32,067 bases of DNA. It comes from Proteobacteria bacterium UBA664 (lineage in GTDB: Bacteria > Pseudomonadota > Gammaproteobacteria > UBA7966). Shown in pieces: positions 7,040 through 14,429 of the stretch; within the stretch, counting starts at the first letter, position 1; every line of letters starts with the position of its first letter. A model generated the notes under the pieces. It saw only the letters and a program-made list of their open reading frames with translations, had not been told where the DNA came from and ran no database searches. The translations under genes and the position numbers were made by a program. Location: the NCBI GenBank assembly GCA_002299125.1, contig DBNU01000165.1, positions 1 to 32,067 of the forward strand. The letters run 5' to 3'.

Positions 7040-8434
7040 ATGCAGCCCGGTGAACCCAGCCCTGAAGCCGCGCACCCCATGCGTGCGGCAGCGGCGCTCC
7101 GCGCGCGCGACCTCGCCTGCCTGTGGCATCCCTGCACGCAGATGAAGGATCATGCGGGGGAAGTCCCGCTGGTGCCCATCGCCCGCGGCGAGGGCCCCTG
7201 GCTCATCGGTGTGGATGGCAGTCGCTATCTCGACGCCATCAGCAGTTGGTGGGTGAACCTCTTCGGTCACGCCAACCCGCGCATCTCCCGGGCCGTGGCC
7301 AGTCAGCTCACGCAAATCGAGCAGGTGATGTTCGCGGGTTTCACCCACGCCCCCGCGGTGGAACTCGCCGAACGTCTTGTCGCACTCACCCCGCCGGGCC
7401 TGGTGCGCTGCTTCTATGCGGACAACGGTTCATCCGGGATCGAAGTAGCGCTCAAGATGAGCTTCCACTACTGGCAGAACGCCGGCCGTCCCGGAAAGAA
7501 GCGCTTCCTTGCGCTCACTCACAGTTACCATGGCGAGACCCTGGGGGCGCTTGCCGTGGGCGGTGTGGACATCTATCGCGCGACCTACGCGCCGCTCCTG
7601 ATGGCGGTGGATTTCCTGCCCTCGCCCGAGGCCTCGACTGCGGCACCGGGCCTGAACGCGGAACAGGCCGCGATCGCCGCCGCCGCCGCGCTCGAGGCCC
7701 GGCTCGCCGAGCGCGCGGAAGAATACGCCGCCCTCATCGTCGAACCACTGGTGCAGTGCGCCGGCGGCATGCGCATGCATCACCCACGCTATCTGGAACT
7801 GGCCGCGGCCGCCTGTCGTCGCTACGGCGTGCATCTCATCGCCGACGAGATCGCCGTCGGATTCGGGCGCACAGGTACGCTCTTCGCGTGTGAACAGGCC
7901 AGTATCACACCCGATTTCCTGTGTCTGTCGAAGGGGCTTACGGGCGGCTACCTGCCGCTCGCGGCGGTGCTCACCACCGATGCGGTCTACCAGGCCTTCT
8001 ACGACGACTGGCGCGCGGGCCGCGCCTTCCTGCATTCCCACAGCTACACCGGTAATCCACTGGCCTGTGCGGCGGCTGTCGCCACCCTCGATATATTCGC
8101 GGCCGAGCCGGTGCTGGAGCGTAACCGCCTGCTCGCCCGACACCTCGCGCAGCGTCTGGCGCCGCTGGCGGATCATCCCCACGTGAGTGACGTACGGCAG
8201 ACCGGACTCATCGCGGCCATCGATCTGGTACGAGACCGCAAGACGTGCGCACCTTATGACTGGCGTGAACGGCGGGGTCTGCGCATCTACCGGCATGCCC
8301 TCGCGCGTGGCGTGCTGCTGCGCCCGCTCGGGACGGTTGTCTATTTCATGCCGCCCTATGTGGTGAGCGAGGACGACATCGATCTGATGGTCGCGGTCGC
8401 CCGCGAGGGCATCGATCTCGCAACGGCCGACTGA
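7040..8434 (+). CDS. bioA: Adenosylmethionine-8-amino-7-oxononanoate aminotransferase (DAPA synthase)
   Basis: A PLP enzyme of biotin synthesis that transfers the amino group of S-adenosylmethionine to 7-keto-8-aminopelargonate. Length is 464 residues (E. coli 429). BioA-specific motifs are LWHPCTQM (28-35) and ISSWWVNLFGH (67-77). PLP-fold motifs are the phosphate-binding DNGSSGIEVALKM, D269 in IADEIAVGFGRTG, the Schiff-base lysine K298 in LSKGLTGGYLPL, and HSYTGNPLACAAA. Neither possible start has a good ribosome-binding site. ATG 7040 gives 28 residues before WHP; ATG 7079 gives 15, closer to E. coli, so translation may begin there. The stop is 10 nt from rsmE, which has its own Shine-Dalgarno, so the two are an operon, as in Pseudomonas. 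No other bio genes are in the window. Confidence 0.95.
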   Translation: MQPGEPSPEAAHPMRAAAALRARDLACLWHPCTQMKDHAGEVPLVPIARGEGPWLIGVDGSRYLDAISSWWVNLFGHANPRISRAVASQLTQIEQVMFAGFTHAPAVELAERLVALTPPGLVRCFYADNGSSGIEVALKMSFHYWQNAGRPGKKRFLALTHSYHGETLGALAVGGVDIYRATYAPLLMAVDFLPSPEASTAAPGLNAEQAAIAAAAALEARLAERAEEYAALIVEPLVQCAGGMRMHHPRYLELAAAACRRYGVHLIADEIAVGFGRTGTLFACEQASITPDFLCLSKGLTGGYLPLAAVLTTDAVYQAFYDDWRAGRAFLHSHSYTGNPLACAAAVATLDIFAAEPVLERNRLLARHLAQRLAPLADHPHVSDVRQTGLIAAIDLVRDRKTCAPYDWRERRGLRIYRHALARGVLLRPLGTVVYFMPPYVVSEDDIDLMVAVAREGIDLATAD

Positions 8435-8444
8435 GAGGTATTCC

Positions 8445-9188
8445 GTGCGCATCCCGCGAGTATTCGTTGATACGCCGCTCTTGCCAGAGGCTCAGGCGGA
8501 TCTGCCCGATGAGGCAGCTCATCACGTGCATTCGGTGCTGAGGTTGAGGCCAGGTGCCGAGCTGCTGCTCTTCGATGGCCGAGGTGGCGAGTACCCTGCG
8601 CGTCTGCTGAGCGTCCATCGCAAGGGCGCTCGGGTAGAGGTGAACGCTCAGCGGGCCATCGAACGCGAAAGCCCGCTCGCTGTCACCCTGGTGCAGGGGA
8701 TCTCACGCGGTGAACGCATGGACTACACCCTGCAGAAGGCCGTGGAACTGGGTGTGACGCGCATCGTGCCGGTGGTGGCCGAGCGCACGGTAATCAATCT
8801 GCGTGGTGGCGAGCATACCGAACGCCGCCTTGAGCACTGGCGCCGGATCGTGATCGCCGCCTGCGAACAATGCGGCCGGAACCACCTGCCGGAGGTGGTG
8901 CAGCCGATGCTGCTGCCCGCCTGGCTCGCCGGTCCGCGCCCCGCGTGTGGCCTGCTGCTGGCGCTCAGCACGCGCAATGGATTGCCGCCACTGGCTCGCC
9001 CGCTGCCCGCCATCACGCTCCTGGTGGGGCCGGAGGGCGGCTTCGCCGCGCATGAACTGGAGGCGGCCGGGAAGGCGGGTTACCAGACCGTCACGCTGGG
9101 GCCGCGCACCCTGCGCACCGAGACGGCTGCGCTCGCCGCCCTCGCCGCCTTGCAGGCCTTGTATGGCGACTTGGCCACGGCGACCTGA
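8445..9188 (+). CDS. rsmE: 16S rRNA (uracil-1498-N3)-methyltransferase
   Basis: Methylates U1498 of 16S rRNA with S-adenosylmethionine. The 247-residue product is a SPOUT-class methyltransferase: a PUA-like N-terminal domain (HHVHSVLRLRPGAELLLFDG near 27-46), the core GISRGERMDYTLQKAVELGV, EQCGRNHLPEV, and the trefoil-knot cofactor site LLVGPEGGF with LGPRTLRTETAALAAL at the end. The start is GTG 8445 with GAGAGG 5 nt upstream. It is tightly linked to bioA (10 nt). In E. coli rsmE is followed by gshB; here the next gene is gshA of a different type. Confidence 0.95.
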   Translation: MRIPRVFVDTPLLPEAQADLPDEAAHHVHSVLRLRPGAELLLFDGRGGEYPARLLSVHRKGARVEVNAQRAIERESPLAVTLVQGISRGERMDYTLQKAVELGVTRIVPVVAERTVINLRGGEHTERRLEHWRRIVIAACEQCGRNHLPEVVQPMLLPAWLAGPRPACGLLLALSTRNGLPPLARPLPAITLLVGPEGGFAAHELEAAGKAGYQTVTLGPRTLRTETAALAALAALQALYGDLATAT

Positions 9189-9243
9189 GTCGCCCGCCAC
9201 CGGCCACCCGCCGGGACCCACGCCCGACCCCGCCGGCTCATCG

Positions 9244-9252
9244 TGCTATAAG
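9244..9252 (+). promoter_or_regulatory. Extended -10 element before gshA
   Basis: TGCTATAAG matches the extended -10 pattern TGnTATAAT (one mismatch, at the last base) and lies 27 nt before the chosen gshA start. It would give gshA a promoter separate from bioA-rsmE. Confidence 0.5.
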
Positions 9253-9279
9253 GCCGGCCCAGTGACCCGGAGCATGCGT

Positions 9280-10584
9280 ATGACCCTGTCCATCGACAGC
9301 CCCGTCCCGTCCCTGTGTACCGCTCAGGTCGGCCCACCCCATGCCGTGGAGTCGCATCTGCTGGAGCAGGCACCGGCCATCGAGGCCTGGTTGCGCGACC
9401 AATGGCGCAGCACGCCCGCACCCTTCTATTCCTCGGTCGATGTTCGCAACGCGAACTTCAAGATCGCACCGGTGGACACCAACCTCTTTCCCGCCGGCTT
9501 CAACAACCTGAATCCGGCCGGGAAGGCGCTCTGCGTGCAGGCGCTGCAGGCGGCCCTGGAACGCTACCCGCAGAGCATCCGCCGGGTGCTGCTGGTGCCG
9601 GAGAATCACAGCCGCAATCTGCTCTACTTCGAAAGCGTGGCTACGCTGGTCGAGTTGCTGGAGGCCAGCGGCTGCGAAGTGCGCGTGGCCTCGTTCTCGA
9701 CCGAACTCGAGCTGCCGCTCACCGTGGAGCCGCCCTCGGGTCGACGGGTGATGATCGAACGTATCGAACGCCACGGTGATCGCCTGCGTGCAGGCACCTT
9801 CGAGCCCTGCCTGGTGCTGCTCAACAACGACCTCTCGGGCGGCCGCCCCCCGATCCTCGAGGGCCTTGCACAATACCTGGCCCCGGCGTTGGACCTCGGC
9901 TGGAGCAAGCGGCTGAAGTCCACGCATTTCCGCCACTATCTCAGTGTCGCCCAAGGCCTCGCGGCCCACATCGGCATGGACCCATGGCTCATCGATCCGC
10001 TCTTCCGCAACTGCGGCGAGGTGGATTTCCTCAAGAGCCACGGGCTGGATTGCCTGCAGACCAACGTTGCCGGCCTCATCAACGAGATCGCGGCCAAGTA
10101 CCGCGAATATGGCATCGAGCGTGAGCCCTTCGTGTTCATCAAGGCGGATGCGGGTACCTACGGCATGGGCGTGATGACGGCGCGCAGCCCGGATGATGTG
10201 CTGGAGCTCAATCGCAAGCAGCGCACGCGCATGGCCGCCACCAAGGAAGGCCAGCCGATCCGCAACGTCATCATCCAGGAGGGCGTCTACACGGTGGAGC
10301 GCTGGGGGGCCGAGCAGGCGTCGGCGGAGCCGGTGGTCTACCTCATCGATCACCACGTGGTGGGTGGCTTCTACCGGGTGCACACCGAGCGCAGCGCCAG
10401 CGAGAACCTCAATGCCCCCGGCATGCGCTTCGAGCCGTTGGCCTTCGCCGATGCCTGCAACTGCCCCGATCCCGATGCCGGTGCCGAGGCCCGCATCAAC
10501 CGCTTCTACGTGTACGGAGTGATCGGGCGCCTGGCGGCCCTGGCGGCGGCTCGGGAGGCCGCGGCCCTCGCGCCGGCGGCCTGA
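9280..10584 (+). CDS. gshA: Glutamate-cysteine ligase, GshA of the Acidithiobacillus/Nitrosomonas type
   Basis: First step of glutathione synthesis (glutamate plus cysteine plus ATP). The 434-residue product is of the small GshA family (PF08886/TIGR02049 type), unrelated in sequence to E. coli GshA. Recognisable segments are YSSVDVRNANFKIAPVDTN, LFPAGFNNLNP, LVPENHSRNLLYFE, LLNNDLSGG, HFRHYLSVA, FVFIKADAGTYGMGVM and EPVVYLIDHHVVGGFYRVH. The KADAGTYGMGVM segment resembles an ATP-grasp nucleotide loop. Start choice: ATG 9280 has GGAG 7 nt upstream. ATG 9274 is only 1 nt from that GGAG, and GTG 9262 lacks a site. It follows rsmE by 91 nt with its own extended -10. gshB is not adjacent in the window. 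The last 20 residues are alanine-rich. Confidence 0.9.
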   Translation: MTLSIDSPVPSLCTAQVGPPHAVESHLLEQAPAIEAWLRDQWRSTPAPFYSSVDVRNANFKIAPVDTNLFPAGFNNLNPAGKALCVQALQAALERYPQSIRRVLLVPENHSRNLLYFESVATLVELLEASGCEVRVASFSTELELPLTVEPPSGRRVMIERIERHGDRLRAGTFEPCLVLLNNDLSGGRPPILEGLAQYLAPALDLGWSKRLKSTHFRHYLSVAQGLAAHIGMDPWLIDPLFRNCGEVDFLKSHGLDCLQTNVAGLINEIAAKYREYGIEREPFVFIKADAGTYGMGVMTARSPDDVLELNRKQRTRMAATKEGQPIRNVIIQEGVYTVERWGAEQASAEPVVYLIDHHVVGGFYRVHTERSASENLNAPGMRFEPLAFADACNCPDPDAGAEARINRFYVYGVIGRLAALAAAREAAALAPAA

Positions 10585-10588
10585 GTCG

Positions 10589-10634
10589 GGTGCCGGGTGC
10601 GGCTATCGGCTATCGGGCCGCGCAATCGGGCACC
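10589..10634 (+). terminator. Stem-loop after gshA
   Basis: GGTGCC pairs with GGCACC at the base. An inner stem of GTGCGGC with GCCGCGC (one G-U) encloses the tandem GGCTATCGGCTATCGG. No T-tract follows, so it may be a weak or Rho-dependent terminator or an mRNA 3'-end structure. Confidence 0.4.
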
Positions 10635-10657
10635 TTCGCGCCGTCGGTCTGTGCGCG

Positions 10658-10691
10658 CCGTCACAAAACTGCAACATTCGGGCTGTAGCCT
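10658..10691 (+). promoter_or_regulatory. Possible Pho box and -10 before the nucleotidase gene
   Basis: CCGTCAC-AAAA-CTGCAAC (10658-10675) has the two-heptamer plus 4-nt A/T spacer layout of a PhoB box (CTGTCAT-N4-CTGTCAT); matches are 5/7 and 4/7. About 10 nt downstream is TAGCCT (10686-10691), a TAnnnT -10. The downstream gene encodes an exported 5'-nucleotidase-like protein, a plausible phosphate-starvation target. Confidence 0.4.
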
Positions 10692-10781
10692 TCGGGGCCT
10701 CTCGCCAGCAGGACCTCGCGCCGGGGGCGCCTGGCGGGCCACTTGCCAGATCCAGAATCCCGAGCCCGAGGACGACCACCC

Positions 10782-12620
10782 ATGAACTCCCGCATCTTCA
10801 CGCGCACCGTGTTCGCCGCCGCGATCACGCTGGCCGCCAGCACGGCCCACGCCGCCAGCCTCACCATCTTCCACAACAATGACGGCGAATCCCGCCTCAT
10901 CAACAACACCGGTTTCGGCGGGGTGGCCTTTTTCCAGACCACGCTGAATGCCATGCGCGCGGCCAGCGCGGGTCGCGACCAGTTGACCATCTCCTCGGGC
11001 GACAACATCCTGCCCGGCCTCGCCTTCAACGCGAGTCTGTACTCCGGCCCGCTCGGCAGCCGCACTTACTTCGACGCCATCGCGCTGCGCGAGATCGGCT
11101 ATGACGCCATCACCCTCGGCAACCACGATTTCGACTTCGGGCCGGCGGTGCTTGCAGACTTCATCAGCTTCTACAACAACTACACCCGGCCGGGCCTGAC
11201 CACCACGCCGGCACCCTTCCTCGGGGCCAACCTCAACTTCAGCGGTGAGGCCAGCCTGCAGACGCTGCGTGACGCCGGCCGCATCGCCTCCAGCACCATC
11301 ATCACTCGCGGCGCGCAGCAGTACGGCATCATTGGTCTGATGACCGAGACCCTGCCGCAGGTATCAAACCCGGGCAATGTCGTGGTCACGTCGGCGGTCG
11401 CTGCCGCCCAGGCCGAAATCGACGCCCTCAAAGGTGCCGGCATCACCAAGATCATCCTGTCCACCCACCTGCAGGCCATCGGCAACGAGATCAACCTCAT
11501 CTCGCAGTTGCGCGGCGTGGACGTCGTCATCTCAGGTGGCGGCTCCGAGCTGCTCATCAACAGCGACAACGCCCGCAATACCGTGGCTCAGCGCCAGGGG
11601 CCCTACCCCGTGACGGCGCAGGACGCCGACGGGCGCAATGTGGCCGTGGTCACCACGGCCGGTGACTACCTCTACGTCGGCCAGCTCGATGTCGAGTTCG
11701 ATGCCAACGGCGAGGTGGTGAATGTCTCCGGCAATCCGGTGCTGGTCGACCAGAGCACCCCGACCTCACCGGCGGGCGTGACGGCCGATCCGGTGCTGCA
11801 GAGCTCGGTCATCGCCCCCGTGCAGGCGGCCATCACGGCGGCCAATGCCCAGCAGATCGGCACCACGGAGGTCTTCCTCGAACACAGCCAGGGCAACACC
11901 AACGGCCCGCGCATCATCCGCCAGCAGGAGACCAATCTCGGCAATCTGGTGGCCGATGCCCAGCTCTGGGCCGTGCAGCGTGCGGGTGGTACTGCCCTCA
12001 CGCCAGGCAATTTCCTCATCGGCCTGCAGAACAGCGGTGGCATCCGCGAGGACCTCGACAACAACCAGGACGGGATCATCACCCAGGGTGAGGCGGTCGC
12101 CGTGCTGCCCTTCGCGAACACCACGGCCGTGATCGGCAACGTCGATGTCGCCACGCTGGTCGCGGCCCTGGAGAACGGTGTTTCGCGCATCAACCCCGTC
12201 ACCGGGGTCGGCGGCGATGGCCGTTTCCCGCAGATCTCAGGCTTCAGCTTCAGCTACGACCGGACCGCCGCCGCCGGCAGCCGCTTGCGCGAGATCCGTC
12301 TGGCCGACGGCACGCTGGTCTGGCGTCTTGGTGAAAACACCGACTTCACCGGCAACTTCGACATCGCCACCAACAGCTTCCTCGCCGGTGCCGGCACCCC
12401 CGATGGCTACAACTTCGGTACGGCCACCCGGCGGACGCTCAGCATGGGTTACGCCGATGCACTCATCGGCTTCATCACGTTGGAGCTGGGCGGCAACATC
12501 ACTGCTGCCCGCTACGGTCAGACCGAGGGCCGCATCACCGTGGTCCCGGTCCCGGCCGCTGCCTGGCTGTTCGGTGGTGCCATGCTGAGCCTCATGCGGA
12601 TGCGTCGCCGCGCGGCCTGA
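10782..12620 (+). CDS. Exported 5'-nucleotidase/metallophosphatase (UshA-like) with VPLPA/PEP-CTERM-type sorting tail
   Basis: A 612-residue protein of the UshA/CD73 fold, expected to release phosphate from nucleotides outside the cytoplasmic membrane. A signal peptide (1-24, ending STAHA) precedes the metallophosphatase domain: HNNDGES (31-37), SSGD (D74), GNHDFDFG (N114, H115), STHLQ (H229). The nucleotide-binding C-terminal domain covers about 355-570 with ETNLGNLVADA, NSGGIREDL and VLPFANT. Two usual metal ligands are changed: DxH reads D34-G-E36, and the GHSH motif reads GGGSE at 252-256. An EF-hand-like loop occurs at 426-437 (DNNQDGIITQGE). The last 25 residues (VPVPAAAWLFGGA, then a hydrophobic run and RMRRRAA) are a VPLPA-CTERM-like exosortase signal. 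ATG 10782 is preferred over an upstream in-frame ATG at 10743 because GAGG lies 9 nt before it and the signal peptide starts there. Confidence 0.9.
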   Translation: MNSRIFTRTVFAAAITLAASTAHAASLTIFHNNDGESRLINNTGFGGVAFFQTTLNAMRAASAGRDQLTISSGDNILPGLAFNASLYSGPLGSRTYFDAIALREIGYDAITLGNHDFDFGPAVLADFISFYNNYTRPGLTTTPAPFLGANLNFSGEASLQTLRDAGRIASSTIITRGAQQYGIIGLMTETLPQVSNPGNVVVTSAVAAAQAEIDALKGAGITKIILSTHLQAIGNEINLISQLRGVDVVISGGGSELLINSDNARNTVAQRQGPYPVTAQDADGRNVAVVTTAGDYLYVGQLDVEFDANGEVVNVSGNPVLVDQSTPTSPAGVTADPVLQSSVIAPVQAAITAANAQQIGTTEVFLEHSQGNTNGPRIIRQQETNLGNLVADAQLWAVQRAGGTALTPGNFLIGLQNSGGIREDLDNNQDGIITQGEAVAVLPFANTTAVIGNVDVATLVAALENGVSRINPVTGVGGDGRFPQISGFSFSYDRTAAAGSRLREIRLADGTLVWRLGENTDFTGNFDIATNSFLAGAGTPDGYNFGTATRRTLSMGYADALIGFITLELGGNITAARYGQTEGRITVVPVPAAAWLFGGAMLSLMRMRRRAA

Positions 12621-12659
12621 GAGGTCGCAGCCCGGGCTGATCCCGGGGCGTTCGGACCA

Positions 12660-12702
12660 AGCCCGGTCGGTGTTCGCAGCACCGGTCGGGCTCGGCCTTT
12701 GT
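12660..12702 (+). terminator. Strong stem-loop terminator after the nucleotidase gene
   Basis: AGCCCGGTCGGTG pairs over all 13 positions (two G-U) with CACCGGTCGGGCT around a 7-nt loop. CGGCCTTTGTT follows. It lies 40 nt after the stop codon. The short T-run fits a factor-independent terminator. Confidence 0.7.
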
Positions 12703-12715
12703 TGATCCGGCTGGC

Positions 12716-12760
12716 GTTGGCCCGATTGCCGTTGGCCCGGTTGCCGTTGGCCCGGTTGCC
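12716..12760 (+). repeat. 15-bp tandem repeat, three units
   Basis: GTTGGCCCGATTGCC is followed by two exact copies of GTTGGCCCGGTTGCC, directly after the terminator and 80 nt before the next gene. Preceding (CTGGC) and following (GTCGGGTTG) bases look like decayed units. No coding frame is supported across it. Confidence 0.85.
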
Positions 12761-12839
12761 GTCGGGTTGAGCGGCGGTTGGCCGCGGGCCTGCAGCCGCT
12801 GCACAATCTCCGCCCTGCCCAGTCCTGCGAGTTCCCCGC

Positions 12840-13430
12840 ATGCAAGCCCCCGTCCGCGCGCGCTCCCTTGTCACCGTGTCTCTGCTGCTCGCTGGTAACG
12901 TATGCCCGGCCGCAGACGGCGAGGGTCGTTTCATGGTCAAGGGCGGCGGGCGGGCCAGTTGCCAGACCTTCCTCACGGCCCAGCAGGCGCGCAACCCGGA
13001 GTTCGTGAGCCTGGCCGGCTGGCTCGACGGCTACCTGACGGCGCTCAATCAGAGCGAGACCGCCACCTACGACATCGCGCCTTGGCAGGGTACCGAGTTG
13101 CTGCTCGCGGCCATCTCGAGTGAATGCCGTCGGGATCCGGCGCAGAGCTTCCACACCGCAGCCTTTCGCATCACCGAATCGCTGCGTGGGGCCCGTCTCG
13201 TCGAATCCTCGGAACTGGTCACTGCCACCGTCGGCGAGCAGAGCGTGGTGGTCTATCGCGAGGTGGTGAAGCGGATCCAGCAACGGCTACAACTGCGCGG
13301 TCACTACACGGGAGAACTCGGCGGTGACTACGACGCGGCGACCATCGAGGCGATGAAGGCCTTCCAGGCCGCGAAGAAACTCCCCGTGACCGGCCTGCCG
13401 GATCAGGTGACGCTGACCAATCTGCTCTGA
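12840..13430 (+). CDS. Secreted protein with C-terminal peptidoglycan-binding domain
   Basis: A 196-residue protein with an N-terminal signal-like segment (RSLVTVSLLLAGNVCPAAD, about 8-26). Residues 30-118 are a helical domain with cysteines C41 and C96 that could form a disulphide (ASCQTFLTAQQ and ISSECRRDP, with GWLDGYLTALNQ between). This pattern resembles Rap1a/HdeA-like small periplasmic domains, but I cannot assign it firmly. Residues about 138-196 are a PG_binding_1 domain: VKRIQQRLQLRGHYTGELGGDYDAATIEAMKAFQ (VKRI to KAFQ) and LPVTGLPDQVTLTNLL. It would sit in the periplasm on peptidoglycan. The ATG at 12840 has only a weak GAG upstream. It follows a terminator and is convergent with algR. 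Confidence 0.85.
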   Translation: MQAPVRARSLVTVSLLLAGNVCPAADGEGRFMVKGGGRASCQTFLTAQQARNPEFVSLAGWLDGYLTALNQSETATYDIAPWQGTELLLAAISSECRRDPAQSFHTAAFRITESLRGARLVESSELVTATVGEQSVVVYREVVKRIQQRLQLRGHYTGELGGDYDAATIEAMKAFQAAKKLPVTGLPDQVTLTNLL

Positions 13431-13529
13431 GGCGCCTGAATCCGCACCACATGCAGCCTGCCCGCGAGTGTCCTTGTCGGGGACGGGGGCGAGGACGTTC
13501 GGGTGGGAGGAGGTGACGGCCGAGTCCTT

Positions 13530-13611
13530 GGTCATTCCCGCGCAGGCGGGAATCCAGTCCTTCCGCAGCGACGCCACAACGACACTGGATCCCCGCCTGC
13601 GCGGGGATGAC
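13530..13611 (+). repeat. Dispersed ~80-bp near-palindromic repeat, copy 2
   Basis: The left arm contains ATTCCCGCGCAGGCGGGAAT, itself a perfect hairpin with loop GCAG. The right arm contains ATCCCCGCCTGCGCGGGGAT, also a perfect hairpin with loop CTGC. The arms pair with each other through CCAGT/ACTGG around a 25-nt centre. It is homologous to 4692-4771 in inverted orientation and lies between convergent genes (12840-13430 plus, 13688-14413 minus). Confidence 0.9.
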
Positions 13612-13657
13612 GGGGTGCTGCGGGGATGACGGGGTGGTGCGGGGATGACGAGGTGAT
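13601..13657 (+). repeat. 19-bp tandem repeat, three units, at end of repeat copy 2
   Basis: GCGGGGATGACGGGGTGCT, GCGGGGATGACGGGGTGGT and GCGGGGATGACGAGGTGAT follow one another without gaps, and a decayed fourth unit begins at 13658. The first unit overlaps the right arm of the 80-bp element. Confidence 0.9.
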
Positions 13658-13687
13658 GCGGGCGCTGCGGTCCGCGGTGCGAATGGT

Positions 13688-14413
13688 TCAGACGATCCTG
13701 AGCCGCCGCCTCACCTCGGCCACCAGCCTGCGGCTCACGGGCAGTGGGGCTGGCATGTCGCGCAAGTGCAGCCAGCTATTGCCTTCGTCGTCGCGTGTGA
13801 CGGAGCTGACATGCCGCATGCCGACCAGCGTGTGGCGGTGGATCCTGAGCAGCAGATCCGCGTACTCCCCCTCCAGGGCCTTCAGCGACTGTTCGATCAG
13901 CAGTTCGCCACCGGGCCAATGGGCGGTTACGTACTTGTTGTCAGCCTGCAGGTAGCGCACGTCGGCGATCGGTACCCGGCGCAGCGCGCCACGCAGCGTC
14001 GATGAGAGGTAACGCACTTCAGTGGTCGCCGCCAGCGCCGCACCCTGCCGCGTGAGCCAGCGTCGCTCGGCCCGCACCAGCGCCTCGGCCAGCCGTTCAC
14101 GCCGGACCGGCTTCAGCAGGTAATCGACGGCGTCGCGATCGAAGGCGGCCACGGCGTGATTGGCGAAGGCCGTGACGAAAACGACTACGGGCGGCACCGC
14201 CAGCCGCTGGAGTTGCTCGCACACGTTGAGGCCGTCGCGTGCGGGCATGCGCACGTCGATGAGCACCACCTCCGGCATGAGCCGATTGGTCTCGGCGAGG
14301 GCGCTGTCGCCGTCCGCCGCCTCGCCAATCACTTCGTGACCGCCAAGTTCTCGCACCAGGCAGCAGAGTCGGCGCCTGGCCAGCGGTTCGTCATCGACGA
14401 TCAGTACGCGCAT
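13688..14413 (-). CDS. algR: LytTR-type response regulator AlgR
   Basis: A 241-residue two-component regulator. The receiver domain (1-120) has acidic residues D7/D8, phospho-acceptor D53 in VVLIDVRMP, and K101 in DYLLKPVRRE. A LytTR DNA-binding domain follows at about 133-235: ALRRVPIADVRYLQADNKYV, LLIEQSLKALEGEY, LLRIHRHTLVGMRHV and LPVSRRLVAEVRR. It aligns end to end with Pseudomonas AlgR. The start ATG 14413 is 16 nt after the sensor gene stop, so the two are co-transcribed. In Pseudomonas hemC follows algR; here a repeat element and a convergent gene follow instead. Targets cannot be read from the sequence. Confidence 0.92.
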   Translation of the reverse strand: MRVLIVDDEPLARRRLCCLVRELGGHEVIGEAADGDSALAETNRLMPEVVLIDVRMPARDGLNVCEQLQRLAVPPVVVFVTAFANHAVAAFDRDAVDYLLKPVRRERLAEALVRAERRWLTRQGAALAATTEVRYLSSTLRGALRRVPIADVRYLQADNKYVTAHWPGGELLIEQSLKALEGEYADLLLRIHRHTLVGMRHVSSVTRDDEGNSWLHLRDMPAPLPVSRRLVAEVRRRLRIV

Positions 14414-14429
14414 GAATGGGCTCCGGTCC

